From contig CAWDBS010000071.1 of NCBI GenBank assembly GCA_963800415.1, forward strand, positions 37,173 through 101,172: 64,000 nucleotides of DNA. The letters are read 5' to 3'. Numbering within the stretch: position 1 is the first letter of the stretch; the number at the start of each line of letters is the position of its first letter. This DNA is from Palsa-504 sp963800415 (lineage in GTDB: Bacteria; Actinomycetota; Actinomycetes; Streptosporangiales; Streptosporangiaceae). Below the pieces are notes generated by a model. That model saw only the letters and a list, made by a program, of their open reading frames with translations, ran no database searches and was not told where the DNA came from. Below are positions 1 to 8,152 of the stretch, one piece after another. The position numbers and the translations under genes are program-made.

Positions 1-632
1 CGGTCATCGCCCGGTTGAACCCGATAGTCACCGGGTGGGCCGCTTATTACCGGATCGGGGTGTCCAGCCGCGCCTACGGCAAGCTGGACGCCCACATGTG
101 GCGGCTGGCCTGGAAATGGGCCAGGCACGCGCACCCGAACAAGTCGCGGCACTGGGTCACCGCCCGGTACTTCGGCATGTTCAACCCGTCCAGGACCGAC
201 AAGTGGCTGTTCGGCAGCCGGGACACCGGCCGCTACCTCCGCAGGTTCTCCTGGACGAAAATCGTCCGGCACGTGATGGTCGCCGGGAGGGCATCCCCCG
301 ATGACCCTGGCCTGGCCGGATACTGGGCCAAGCGCCGCGAGCGCAACCGGCCCCCGGTCAGCCCCGCGACCTGGCACCTGCTGCGCCGCCAGCGCGGCCG
401 GTGCCCGCTATGCCGGGGGCTGCTGCTCTACGCCAGCCACGAACCGCATGACGAGCGCGAGTGGGAGCAGTGGCACACCGTCATCCGGAAAGCGATCCGC
501 AAGGAAGCGGTCGCCTCCGTGATGGACCTCGGCACGCCTGGCGAGCAAGTCGCATACCGTCTCATCCACGCACACTGCCGCCGCCGAATCGACGGCGGCA
601 AGCCTGGCATTCCCGCCATAGGGCCTGCTTGA
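1..632 (+). CDS. Group II intron reverse transcriptase/maturase, C-terminal part (5' truncated by window edge)
   Basis: This is the C-terminal third of an intron-encoded protein; the frame is open from base 3 and the reverse transcriptase domain lies outside the window. The start of the visible part (LNPIVTGWAAYYR, then WKWARHAHP) is the group II intron maturase domain that binds intron RNA during splicing. The end is an HNH endonuclease-like module with CPLC near residue 130 and a late HAHC pair, used for target-strand cleavage during retrohoming. The TGA stop overlaps the first bases of intron domain V, which is usual for an ORF inside domain IV. Family identity is secure; whether the intron is still mobile cannot be judged without the 5' part. 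Confidence 0.9.
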   Translation, partial: VIARLNPIVTGWAAYYRIGVSSRAYGKLDAHMWRLAWKWARHAHPNKSRHWVTARYFGMFNPSRTDKWLFGSRDTGRYLRRFSWTKIVRHVMVAGRASPDDPGLAGYWAKRRERNRPPVSPATWHLLRRQRGRCPLCRGLLLYASHEPHDEREWEQWHTVIRKAIRKEAVASVMDLGTPGEQVAYRLIHAHCRRRIDGGKPGIPAIGPA

Positions 633-707
633 GCCGAGCTGCGGAGAAAGTCCGCATGGCCGGTTCTTAGGGGGCGGCGGCGCGGTAACGCGCCGCCGCT
701 ACCCGAC
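631..707 (+). ncRNA. Group II intron 3' end: domains V and VI
   Basis: Bases 631-666 fold as the catalytic domain V hairpin: a GAGCCG start, a GAAA tetraloop closed by GGA/TCC, and a closing CGGTTC. A GC-rich hairpin follows (about 670-702, GGCGGCGGCGCG pairing with CGCGCCGCCGC across a TAA loop), matching domain VI. The intron should end at or next to CTACCCGAC, about 707. The stop codon of the maturase lies immediately at the domain V start. The 5' exon junction is outside the window. Confidence 0.8.
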
Positions 708-863
708 GACGGCTCGGCCTGGGGCCCGTCGCTCACCGGCTACGAAGCACAGGGCGGCGTCATCTCGTCGTTCTGACCGAGAAAGCACCTGCCCGCCCCG
801 CCGACCACTGACGCCGCGAGCCTGGTCCCACCCTGTCTTACGCTGTATCGCAGGGAGGTGACT

Positions 864-1775
864 ATGCGCTCTGCGGGCATCCGGCGGCTGCGCCTCCCGC
901 TGGCCATCGCGGCCGCGATGGCGACCGCCGCGGCCCTCACCGCGTGCTCCGGGCCGCCGACGCCACCGCACCACGCGCCCGCCAAAGCCCCCGAACCCAC
1001 CTACTACCTCGCCCTGGGTGACTCGCTGTCCCGGGGCGTCCAGCCGAACGCGGCCGGCGCCAGCGTGGAGACCAGGTCCGGCTATCCCAACCAGGTCTAC
1101 GCGGCGCTGCGCCGCGGCCATCCCGCGCTCAAGCTGGTCAAGCTGGGCTGCCCGGGCGAGACCACCAGCACGATGATCGACGGCGGGATCTGCCGCTACC
1201 CCGGCGGCTCGCAGCTCAAGGCCGCAGAAACCTTCCTGCACGCTCACCGCGGCCGGGTGCTCCTGGTCACCATCGACATCGGCGCCAACGACCCCGAAGC
1301 CTGCGGCGGCCAGCCCAGCCTCACCCAGCTCGCCGCGTGCGCGGTGACAGGCATCCCGGCCGCGGTCACCCACCTGACCACGATCATGGCTGGCCTGAAG
1401 GCCGCCGCCGGGCCGGGTGTCCGCATCGTCGGAATGAATTACTACCTGCCCGCGCTGGCCGAATGGCGCCAGGGCCTGCCCGGTCACCTGGTCGCCTGGA
1501 CCGCCGTGCGGCTGGCCGCCACCTACAACAACATGCTGGATCGCGTCTACGCCCACTACGGCGCCCGGGTCGCGAATGTGTTCGGCGCCTTCGACACCGC
1601 CGACTTCGCCCGCCAGCAGGGCGCCGGAACCGCGGCCGTCCCGCGCAACGTCGCCCGGCTCTGCCAGTGGACCTGGGCCTGCGCCGCCCCGCCCCGCGGG
1701 CCGAACCAGCACGCCAACCAGGCCGGGTACCAGGTCATCGCCCGCACGTTCCTGCAAGCTTCTGGTCTCGGCTGA
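864..1775 (+). CDS. SGNH/GDSL-family hydrolase, secreted lipoprotein
   Basis: A predicted esterase or lipase-like hydrolase anchored outside the membrane. The N-terminus has Arg-rich, hydrophobic and LTAC lipobox segments, so Cys near residue 28 should be lipidated. Block I is ALGDSLSRG with the nucleophilic Ser, block III includes the GAND motif (DIGANDPEA), and the C-terminal catalytic His sits in NQHANQAGY, where the usual Asp is Asn. At about 303 residues it is full length for the family. ATG at 864 is preferred because GGGAGG (853-858) sits 5 bases upstream; the in-frame GTG at 858 overlaps that ribosome binding site. The substrate is unknown. The gene lies directly after the intron and before gene debris. 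Confidence 0.85.
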   Translation: MRSAGIRRLRLPLAIAAAMATAAALTACSGPPTPPHHAPAKAPEPTYYLALGDSLSRGVQPNAAGASVETRSGYPNQVYAALRRGHPALKLVKLGCPGETTSTMIDGGICRYPGGSQLKAAETFLHAHRGRVLLVTIDIGANDPEACGGQPSLTQLAACAVTGIPAAVTHLTTIMAGLKAAAGPGVRIVGMNYYLPALAEWRQGLPGHLVAWTAVRLAATYNNMLDRVYAHYGARVANVFGAFDTADFARQQGAGTAAVPRNVARLCQWTWACAAPPRGPNQHANQAGYQVIARTFLQASGLG

Positions 1776-1799
1776 CCTCGCCGCCTGGATGGCCGCCGA

Positions 1800-2086
1800 C
1801 TAGCTTCCCCAGCGCGCCGGAGCGTCATCTGGCGGCCGCCGCGCTGCTGGCGCCGGAGGCGGACAAGCTGAACGACGCGAGCGAGCAGCTTCCGTCCGTC
1901 GTCGTGGGCCTGATGCGGGACATCGAGATCCCGAACGGCATCGGAGCGGTCGGCTACACCGAGGCTGACATCCCCGACCTGGTGCCGGGCACCATGAAGC
2001 AGCAGCGTCTGCTGGCCACCTGCCCGCGTCCGGTGGCCGAGGAGGACATCGCCGAGATCTTCGCCCGGTCAATAGAGAACTGGTAA
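1800..2086 (+). pseudogene. C-terminal remnant of an iron-containing alcohol dehydrogenase
   Basis: The frame ending TAA at 2084-2086 encodes about 95 residues resembling the end of Fe-ADH/hydroxyacid-oxoacid transhydrogenase proteins (APERHLAAAALL, IPNGIGAVGYTEADIP, LVPGTMKQQRLLATCPRPV, IFARSIENW). No start codon or nucleotide-binding domain is present. Similarity begins just after the hydrolase stop, so a deletion probably joined the two. The family call comes from motif recall and should be confirmed by alignment. Confidence 0.6.
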
Positions 2087-2090
2087 GCCG

Positions 2091-2198
2091 GTGCCGCTCT
2101 ACGACTACTGCTGCCCGCAGCGGCACCTCTTCGAGCAGATGGCCACGATCGCCGCCCGGATCACCAGCCAGTCCGGTCTCGCAGCGCTCGTTAGCTGA
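2091..2198 (+). pseudogene. FmdB-like zinc-ribbon N-terminal fragment
   Basis: A 35-codon frame starting GTG, 4 bases after the previous remnant, begins VPLYDYCCPQRHLFEQM. This resembles the start of FmdB-family zinc-ribbon regulatory proteins (MPLYDYRCP-x-GH-x-FE). After about 18 residues the similarity stops and no second CxxC pair appears, so it is probably truncated. It overlaps the 3' end of the convergent membrane-protein gene by 8 bases. It could be an independent short protein. Confidence 0.4.
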
Positions 2199-4665
2199 CA
2201 GCCCGGAGGATCGCATTGACGTCGGCGACATCGGTGATCCACGCGGCGTGGATAGCAATAGCGAGCCCGGCCGCGCCGGTAACGAGCCCCAGAAGGACAA
2301 GCGGATCCAGTCTGTGCAAGAAAGGCAGGCGCGGGACAAGCCGCAGGCCGTTCATTCGGCGCTGAACCGCAAGGATCACGACTGATGTCGTAACGGCCCC
2401 CAAGGTGAAAGCGGGGCCTGGCATCAGGCGCAGGGCGAGGAGTGTGCCACCTATGAAAATTGTGATAGCTATGACAGCCAACGTGGTCCCGAGAACACCG
2501 ATGTCCCGTGCGGTCGATTTCACCCATGCCAATCGTCTTCTGATTAGCAGGATGAGAAGGACGACTACTGCGCCCAACATTGCGTCCAAGGGCCCTAGGC
2601 CCATCGTATGATGACCCCGGAATCCATTCCACACAGGTGCAACCCCGAGGCCGGCAGTATCATAAATGGTCACGGGGCCATGATGGTAAACGGCGTTCAG
2701 GCCTGGGACATGGGCGAACTTGGCTATATCTGCCACGGTGATGCGTGTCGGCTTAGTCGTTTCTCCTTCGGAGATGTAGTACCCAGCGTATGGGAGCGAG
2801 TCAGCTAGGCGCGTGTCGACGTACAGGTAATCGATATGCAGGCCTTTGACGATTGCGGTCTGCTGAGTGCCCCAAGTATCTGAGAAGTACAATTGCGCCG
2901 GCTCGAGGCCTTGCTGGGGTTGAGACTCGGGCCACAGACGTGCCTGACTCGCGAGGAGATCGGCGGGAATTCGGTCGGCTACCACGGTACTGCCCGCGGG
3001 AAGATGCGTGGCGGCCCAGTCGACCGCCGCTATAGTTTCAGGATCCTGTGTGCGATCTTCGGCTGAAACGAGGTAAGGGCCAGGGAGGCGATTCCAGTCG
3101 GGATTGGACCCGAGCAAGATGCCGCCAAGATAGATAACCGTCGTCCCGCCTATCAAGGCTATGAGCACAGCGGGCCGGATGGGGTTGTGCCTGCGAGCCG
3201 GACGCCGGGTGACTCGGGGGTGGCGCTGGATTATCAAGGAACATGACAGCGCGAGTGGGAGGAACAAGAATGTAGAGGCCCGGTCCCCCAGCTCACCGAC
3301 GCTCGGGTCAAAATGTGCAGCTGCGGTGATTGGAAAAGCGAGATTCAAAGCACCCAGGAGACCGAGCATGCGATCCCGGTTATAAAACGCTCGCGAAAAC
3401 ATAATCCAGGCGCATACCAATGCGGCAAGGGTGCAGGAGAGTGTGTAGACGACCAGTACAACACGCTCCCAGTTCGCGATCGGCGGCGTTCCTCCGCTAG
3501 CGCCGAAAATCTGATGCCCGCTGGTTCCCGCCAGAAAAGTCTGCGCACTCTGCAGAACACTCGAAAAGATCGGCACAAAGTACCCTGCCAGGGGCGCAGC
3601 GAGGGCTGCAGTCCAGATGGCAACGGCGGCTCCCATTACTACCGCGGCACGAGCGAGGAGCTTGCGCTCGCCCTTCCGGCTCACCGCCGCCCAGGCGATG
3701 AGGAACGCTAGCACCATCCAGCTTGTGGCGTGGTGAGTGATCACAGTGGCGATCAGCACCAGCGACGCAATAATAAAAAGCCGGCGGGCCGCGGCGTGGT
3801 CGGCAAATTGGGCGCGACGCAGCAGGAAGATTCCGCCCAAGCCCAAGGTCAGAGCCAGCGTTTGATAGGAGAATCCGGAGTTGAACGAGTAGAACTCCGA
3901 GGAAACAGCGTAAAAAGCGAGCACCAAAGATGCGCCGCGGCGTGAAGGGCTGACAAGAAGTGCAGCATGATAAATTATCAGGACAAGGAGCAGCCGGCAC
4001 AGTAGGACGACAAGAGACATTACCAGCGCGACAGGTAGGCCCGTGAGGCGAATCCCGGCGCTGGTAAAAATCTCGAGTCCCGGATAGAATGGACTCACCC
4101 GCAAAACCGGATTAGGTGAGAATAGGCCGCTTCCCCGCAATAGATTCATGAGCGACTGCTCGTGCTGATGCTCGTCGTACCCGGCTAGAATGAGGGGACT
4201 GGACATGCGGTAGACCATTGCAGGATACAGGCCAAGAACGGCGACTGTAATCTCTCTGAGAGAGCCCAGTCGTGGCACCATTAGTACCGTAAGGAAAATC
4301 GTGAATGGAACGACAAGGGCGACAAAGAACAGCACCTGTCCTGCTACGGGATGTCGTGGGGCGACAGCCATTGCAAAGCCTTCACCGCACAGGCCGAGGC
4401 CCGTAGTCGCGCAGACCACCCCGGCGAGAAAGCGACCCTGTCGGCCACGGCGACCCATTCCAAACGCTTCGGGTGCCCGGCGCAGGTTGGCATCTCCTGG
4501 CTGCGAACCTCGGAAAGCCTGTGAAGGGCTGTATCCCACCTGCCCATTGTGCCCGGCTCTTGTGACGTTCAGTGGATTCGCGGTGTGCGCAGTGCCGTCC
4601 TGAGCATTGCGGGTCGTTGGAGCGCGTGAAGGCCCGTACGGTGAAGCAGGCTCTCGCGCGCTCAT
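2191..4665 (-). CDS. Large multipass membrane protein, GT-C glycosyltransferase-like
   Basis: An 824-residue protein with about 12-14 hydrophobic helices in two blocks (residues 75-500 and about 690-820) around a soluble, presumably extracytoplasmic stretch (about 520-680). An acidic, His-containing loop after the second helix (GYDEHQHEQ) resembles the catalytic loop of GT-C enzymes, which use polyprenyl-phosphate sugars outside the membrane. The soluble part contains AAVDWAATHLPAGSTVVADR, often seen in actinobacterial GT-C-like or O-antigen-type membrane proteins. It is the last gene of a minus-strand glycan operon (GMC, epimerase, two GT4, this gene). Its GC is lower than that of the surrounding genome. 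The exact family and donor are unknown. Confidence 0.7.
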   Translation of the reverse strand: MSAREPASPYGPSRAPTTRNAQDGTAHTANPLNVTRAGHNGQVGYSPSQAFRGSQPGDANLRRAPEAFGMGRRGRQGRFLAGVVCATTGLGLCGEGFAMAVAPRHPVAGQVLFFVALVVPFTIFLTVLMVPRLGSLREITVAVLGLYPAMVYRMSSPLILAGYDEHQHEQSLMNLLRGSGLFSPNPVLRVSPFYPGLEIFTSAGIRLTGLPVALVMSLVVLLCRLLLVLIIYHAALLVSPSRRGASLVLAFYAVSSEFYSFNSGFSYQTLALTLGLGGIFLLRRAQFADHAAARRLFIIASLVLIATVITHHATSWMVLAFLIAWAAVSRKGERKLLARAAVVMGAAVAIWTAALAAPLAGYFVPIFSSVLQSAQTFLAGTSGHQIFGASGGTPPIANWERVVLVVYTLSCTLAALVCAWIMFSRAFYNRDRMLGLLGALNLAFPITAAAHFDPSVGELGDRASTFLFLPLALSCSLIIQRHPRVTRRPARRHNPIRPAVLIALIGGTTVIYLGGILLGSNPDWNRLPGPYLVSAEDRTQDPETIAAVDWAATHLPAGSTVVADRIPADLLASQARLWPESQPQQGLEPAQLYFSDTWGTQQTAIVKGLHIDYLYVDTRLADSLPYAGYYISEGETTKPTRITVADIAKFAHVPGLNAVYHHGPVTIYDTAGLGVAPVWNGFRGHHTMGLGPLDAMLGAVVVLLILLIRRRLAWVKSTARDIGVLGTTLAVIAITIFIGGTLLALRLMPGPAFTLGAVTTSVVILAVQRRMNGLRLVPRLPFLHRLDPLVLLGLVTGAAGLAIAIHAAWITDVADVNAILRAVS

Positions 4666-4709
4666 ATCTCTTCCCCGAGCCCCTTTTCATGCTGCAGTGA
4701 TGGTAGCAT

Positions 4710-5934
4710 TCATCCCCCCGTGCCATTGCGATCAGTCTGGCCGGCAGTGTCTCGCGTTCGTAGCGTCCGGCTTTCAGGGGCGATGCCCAGTGACGACAGG
4801 TAGACATGCGCAAGTTGGTCAGCGCAGGAGTCCCAGCTCGGTAGCTGGGCGTGATCCACCAGCGAGGGAGACGACATTGCCTTGATCAGCTCCTGGGCGA
4901 CAGCGGCGGCAGGCGCGCCGCGCGGCACGCCACGGACCCACCCCGCCGCGAAGAGCTCGCCTGTGCCGGCAATGTCATAACCCACGACCGGGCGCGCGAC
5001 GCACAAGGCCTCCATCACCGCCACTGGGTGCGCCTCATAGTCCGACAGCGCGGCGACGACGCTCGACTCGGCCAACGTGGTGGCCATACTTTGGCGATCC
5101 GCCGGCGCGACGTGCTTGATGCTCACCCGGTCCGAAACTCCCAGATGGCGAGCGAGTTTGTAGAGATCGCTCTCATACGGACCGCTTCCCAGGATCAGCA
5201 GGTGGGCTTCGGGGATCTCACGCATAACATGCGGCAGTGCCTCGATGACCCGGTGATGTCCCTTGTACCGTTCTAGTCGGCCGCTGGAAACGATCCGGCC
5301 AGGAACGGCGACCGTCCCGGTGCGAGGTGATGGTAGTGCTCCGCCGTTACGGATCACAATGACCCGCGTGTCTCCAAGGCGGGCATGTCGCGCGAGGGCG
5401 ACAGCCTCAAAGCGACTTACCGCAATAAGTGACACGGCGTTTCGCAGCAGTGGGCCTGCCAGCCGCCATTGGGTGGTTCGCATGGCGTTCCGGAGCCGTG
5501 ACGAATGCCCGCCGGTGTGGAAGGTGACCAGATAAGGGATGCCGACCCGCCGTGCGGAGATCATGGCGAGCAATGGCACTGGCGTGTGGATACCTTGGCA
5601 GTGCACGAGGTCCCATCTGCGCTGTCTGATCACAGCCGCAATCCCGGGGGCGAGGTAGTAATCTCGGCTTGCGCGGCCAGGACGGGACCCGCAGGACTGA
5701 GATACCCTCAACGACCTCCTGCCGTGGCAGTCGCCGGGACCGGTCGGTTGCCAGCACGGTGATGTCGAAACTCCCCAGCGCCGAGAGGCGACGTGCAACC
5801 TCATGGACGTGCATCTCAGTCCCGCCGACTTCCGGAAGGTAACGTGGGCAGACCATGAGTACTCGCAGTGGCCGCTCCAGCGACTGGCCCTCCCGATTGC
5901 CGAACGCTTTGCCGGAAGTTACATTACGTATCAT
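4710..5934 (-). pseudogene. GT4-family glycosyltransferase with an internal frameshift
   Basis: Two overlapping frames form one GT4 enzyme of about 408 residues. The 5' frame carries the N-terminal Rossmann fold (LRVLMVCPRYLPEVGGTEMH) to VLRVPSWPR. The 3' frame continues from SRDYYLAPGIAAVI through FHTGGHSS, the second domain (SSGRLERYKGHHRVIEALP) and the nucleotide-sugar site (SDYEAHPVAVMEALCVARPV). The switch lies at about 5667-5673, where one extra base (or two missing bases) separates WPR from SRDYY. The gene overlaps the upstream GT4 by 4 bases (ATGA), so translational coupling is likely. All key motifs are otherwise intact, so a sequencing error is as likely as real inactivation. Confidence 0.8.
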
Positions 5935-7244
5935 GATCTGCCAGCGTCTCGTCCGTCGGCGCTCGCCTGGTAGGTTTTCGGAGATGTCCCAGAATTTCGT
6001 GGAGCGACCCGCGCATAAACGGCTTCGAGGCGCTCCACGACTGCGGATGCCGTGAACCGCTGGACGCGTTCCTGCGCACCAGCAGCAAGGCGGACGCGTA
6101 GGTCAGCATCATTCAGCAATCGGGCCATGGCTTCGGCGAGCTTATATTCATCGCCGGGGGGAACAAGAAGTCCGCTTTCCCCATCCACGATCATATCGAC
6201 TATTCCGCCAGTTGTAGTCGCGACCACCGGACGACCACTGGCCATCGCCTCCAGTACGGTCGTCGGGCAGGCATCAAGGCAAATCGATGGAAGCACAGCA
6301 AAAAGGCAACGACGAAACGCGGACATAACGTGATCGTGCGGCCACTCAGCGCACATCTCGGCACCGTCAGGAAAGCGCGTAGGTGTGTCTGGAGTTCGTC
6401 GGCCGATCAGCAGCAGTGGCGGACGTTTCCGGCCGAGCGACTCGTAGGCCCGCAGCAGCGTCGGCAGACCTTTATCTGCGGACAGCTCGCCAACAAAAAG
6501 GAGGAACTCCTCCTTCGGCAAGCCCGGTGGAATGTCTTCGGTCCGGCCCTCAGCCGCATCACCTGCGCGACCCAGGGCTACCTCGTCAAGGACGAAATTA
6601 GGTATTACGCTGGTGTTGGGGCCACGCGGGATATGGTTGCCACTGGCGACAGCGTTGCTCACGCAGACCACGTGGTCGATGGTCCGGTTTTTCCATGGGC
6701 GCATCAGCGCCGTAGCAGCCGCAGTCAGTGGTCCCACGGCAGGTCCATAGTGCGCGGTAGCGCAAGGAAGACAGCGTGCGACCGTAGGTCCCTCACATGC
6801 CGAGCCCATCCGCATCAGTCTCTTCGTCGCGCAGACATGACTGAAGTCGTGCAGCGTTAGTACGAGTCCAAAGCGCAATCCCGTCGGCGATGAGCGACGC
6901 AGCGCAAGAGCGCTGTTGACGATCCAGTTGTGTGCGTGAACAACATGTGGCCGCTCCTGCCGAGTGATGCGTGACAACTCGCGGACACCCAGCGGATCCG
7001 GCAGCGGTGGGTGATGGGTGCGGTTGGTCGAATAGACACCCGGGAGGCGCATCGCAACCGTGGCGAACCTGTGCACCCGAACGCCCGATGCAAGGGTTTC
7101 CTGATCCGGGACATCAACCATACGTTGAGTCGCTACCGCAACCTCGTGTCCCCGCTCAGCGAGAGTTTTCGCGAGGTTGAAAACGTGGCGCTCCTCGCCG
7201 CCGATGTCCGGTGGAAAGAATTGGGCTAGCAGAAGGATGCGCAT
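5931..7244 (-). CDS. GT4-family (GT-B fold) glycosyltransferase
   Basis: A 437-residue retaining glycosyltransferase expected to transfer a sugar from a nucleotide donor to a membrane-linked acceptor in the cytoplasm. The N-terminal acceptor domain opens MRILLLAQFFPPDIGGEERH. The C-terminal donor domain contains FVGELSADKGLPTLLRAYE and the E-x7-E type segment in PTTVLEAMASGRPVVATTTGG. Length is typical. It overlaps the epimerase gene upstream and the frameshifted GT4 downstream by 1 and 4 bases, so it belongs to a tight operon. Donor and acceptor cannot be told from sequence. Confidence 0.88.
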   Translation of the reverse strand: MRILLLAQFFPPDIGGEERHVFNLAKTLAERGHEVAVATQRMVDVPDQETLASGVRVHRFATVAMRLPGVYSTNRTHHPPLPDPLGVRELSRITRQERPHVVHAHNWIVNSALALRRSSPTGLRFGLVLTLHDFSHVCATKRLMRMGSACEGPTVARCLPCATAHYGPAVGPLTAAATALMRPWKNRTIDHVVCVSNAVASGNHIPRGPNTSVIPNFVLDEVALGRAGDAAEGRTEDIPPGLPKEEFLLFVGELSADKGLPTLLRAYESLGRKRPPLLLIGRRTPDTPTRFPDGAEMCAEWPHDHVMSAFRRCLFAVLPSICLDACPTTVLEAMASGRPVVATTTGGIVDMIVDGESGLLVPPGDEYKLAEAMARLLNDADLRVRLAAGAQERVQRFTASAVVERLEAVYARVAPRNSGTSPKTYQASADGRDAGRS

Positions 7245-8152
7245 CAGTGTACTCCGGACGGAACTGTAGAACCCCGGACATTAAACGCATGCAAGGTGAC
7301 ACCGAGCCGAGCCAGTTGGTCTCCGCCGATGAGACCGGGGGCCGTGTGTATCAGGCCAAGCAGCGAGTCGGCTCGGAACGGCAGCCGCAGACGCATAAAC
7401 TCACCACTCCTGAGCAGCCAGTAGATCAGCTGCCAAGGCACAGGGACAAACCGGCACCGACGATCTTCTTGTGCTGCAAAGGCTCTCAATAGATCTATCA
7501 GGGTCACCCGGCTTGGATGAGCAACGGAGATCGTTCCGGGCTCTAGGCTCGTAGCCGAGGCCAGCAGCGCAATGACCCTCATGAGATCCTGTTCCCGCAC
7601 TGTGTATACGCCAGCCCCACCAGCTATGACGGGGACGATGGGCAAGATGGTGAGTTTTCGCATTGCTCCAACCATGCCGCCTGCCTGCTCGCTGTGTACC
7701 AAACCTGGCCGAACAGCGCAGCCGTCAAATTCAGTGGTTATGGCTTCGATATCGAGTTTAGCCCGACCGTAGAGTTGAGTGGTCCCCTCAAAAGCAGACA
7801 TGCTTGACAGCACTATGATGCGATCCACGGCAGCCTCTCTTGCCGCTTTGAGCAGACTGCGTGTACCTTCCACGTTTACTCGCCATATGTCAGCGGAATT
7901 TGTCAATGACAAATCGTATGCAGCATGTATAACGACATTCGCTGATCGAAGCACTTTCCTTACCTGTGCTGTGATTGGCATAGCTAGGTCGTACGAAAAT
8001 ACCTGGTCATGACTCTGTTCTGGAGATCGGGGTTCTGGAGATCGGGAGAGCCGTATCGTTTGCCAGCCCCTAGCTTCCAAGGTCTTACAAATTTGTGACC
8101 CCAGGTAGCCGCTAGCCCCTGTTACGGCAGCAACCGGTGCTTGTATAAGCAT
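7244..8152 (-). CDS. NAD(P)-dependent epimerase/dehydratase-type SDR
   Basis: A 302-residue extended short-chain dehydrogenase. The dinucleotide-binding motif is TGASGYLGS near residue 15; the active site has Ser (VLSSMSAFEG) and YGRAK near residue 130, matching the YxxxK pair. Such enzymes epimerise, dehydrate or reduce nucleotide sugars, or reduce ketone intermediates. It overlaps the GMC-like oxidoreductase upstream by 31 bases and abuts the GT4 downstream, so they are very likely co-translated. Together they may perform an oxidise-then-reduce modification of a sugar or lipid; this is inference from adjacency. Confidence 0.82.
   Translation of the reverse strand: MLIQAPVAAVTGASGYLGSQICKTLEARGWQTIRLSRSPEPRSPEQSHDQVFSYDLAMPITAQVRKVLRSANVVIHAAYDLSLTNSADIWRVNVEGTRSLLKAAREAAVDRIIVLSSMSAFEGTTQLYGRAKLDIEAITTEFDGCAVRPGLVHSEQAGGMVGAMRKLTILPIVPVIAGGAGVYTVREQDLMRVIALLASATSLEPGTISVAHPSRVTLIDLLRAFAAQEDRRCRFVPVPWQLIYWLLRSGEFMRLRLPFRADSLLGLIHTAPGLIGGDQLARLGVTLHAFNVRGSTVPSGVH

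Noticed and set aside
699..1757. Minus-strand frame opposite the SGNH hydrolase
   Set aside because: Gly/Ala/Arg-rich shadow without motifs; the plus strand has a lipobox and GDSL block.
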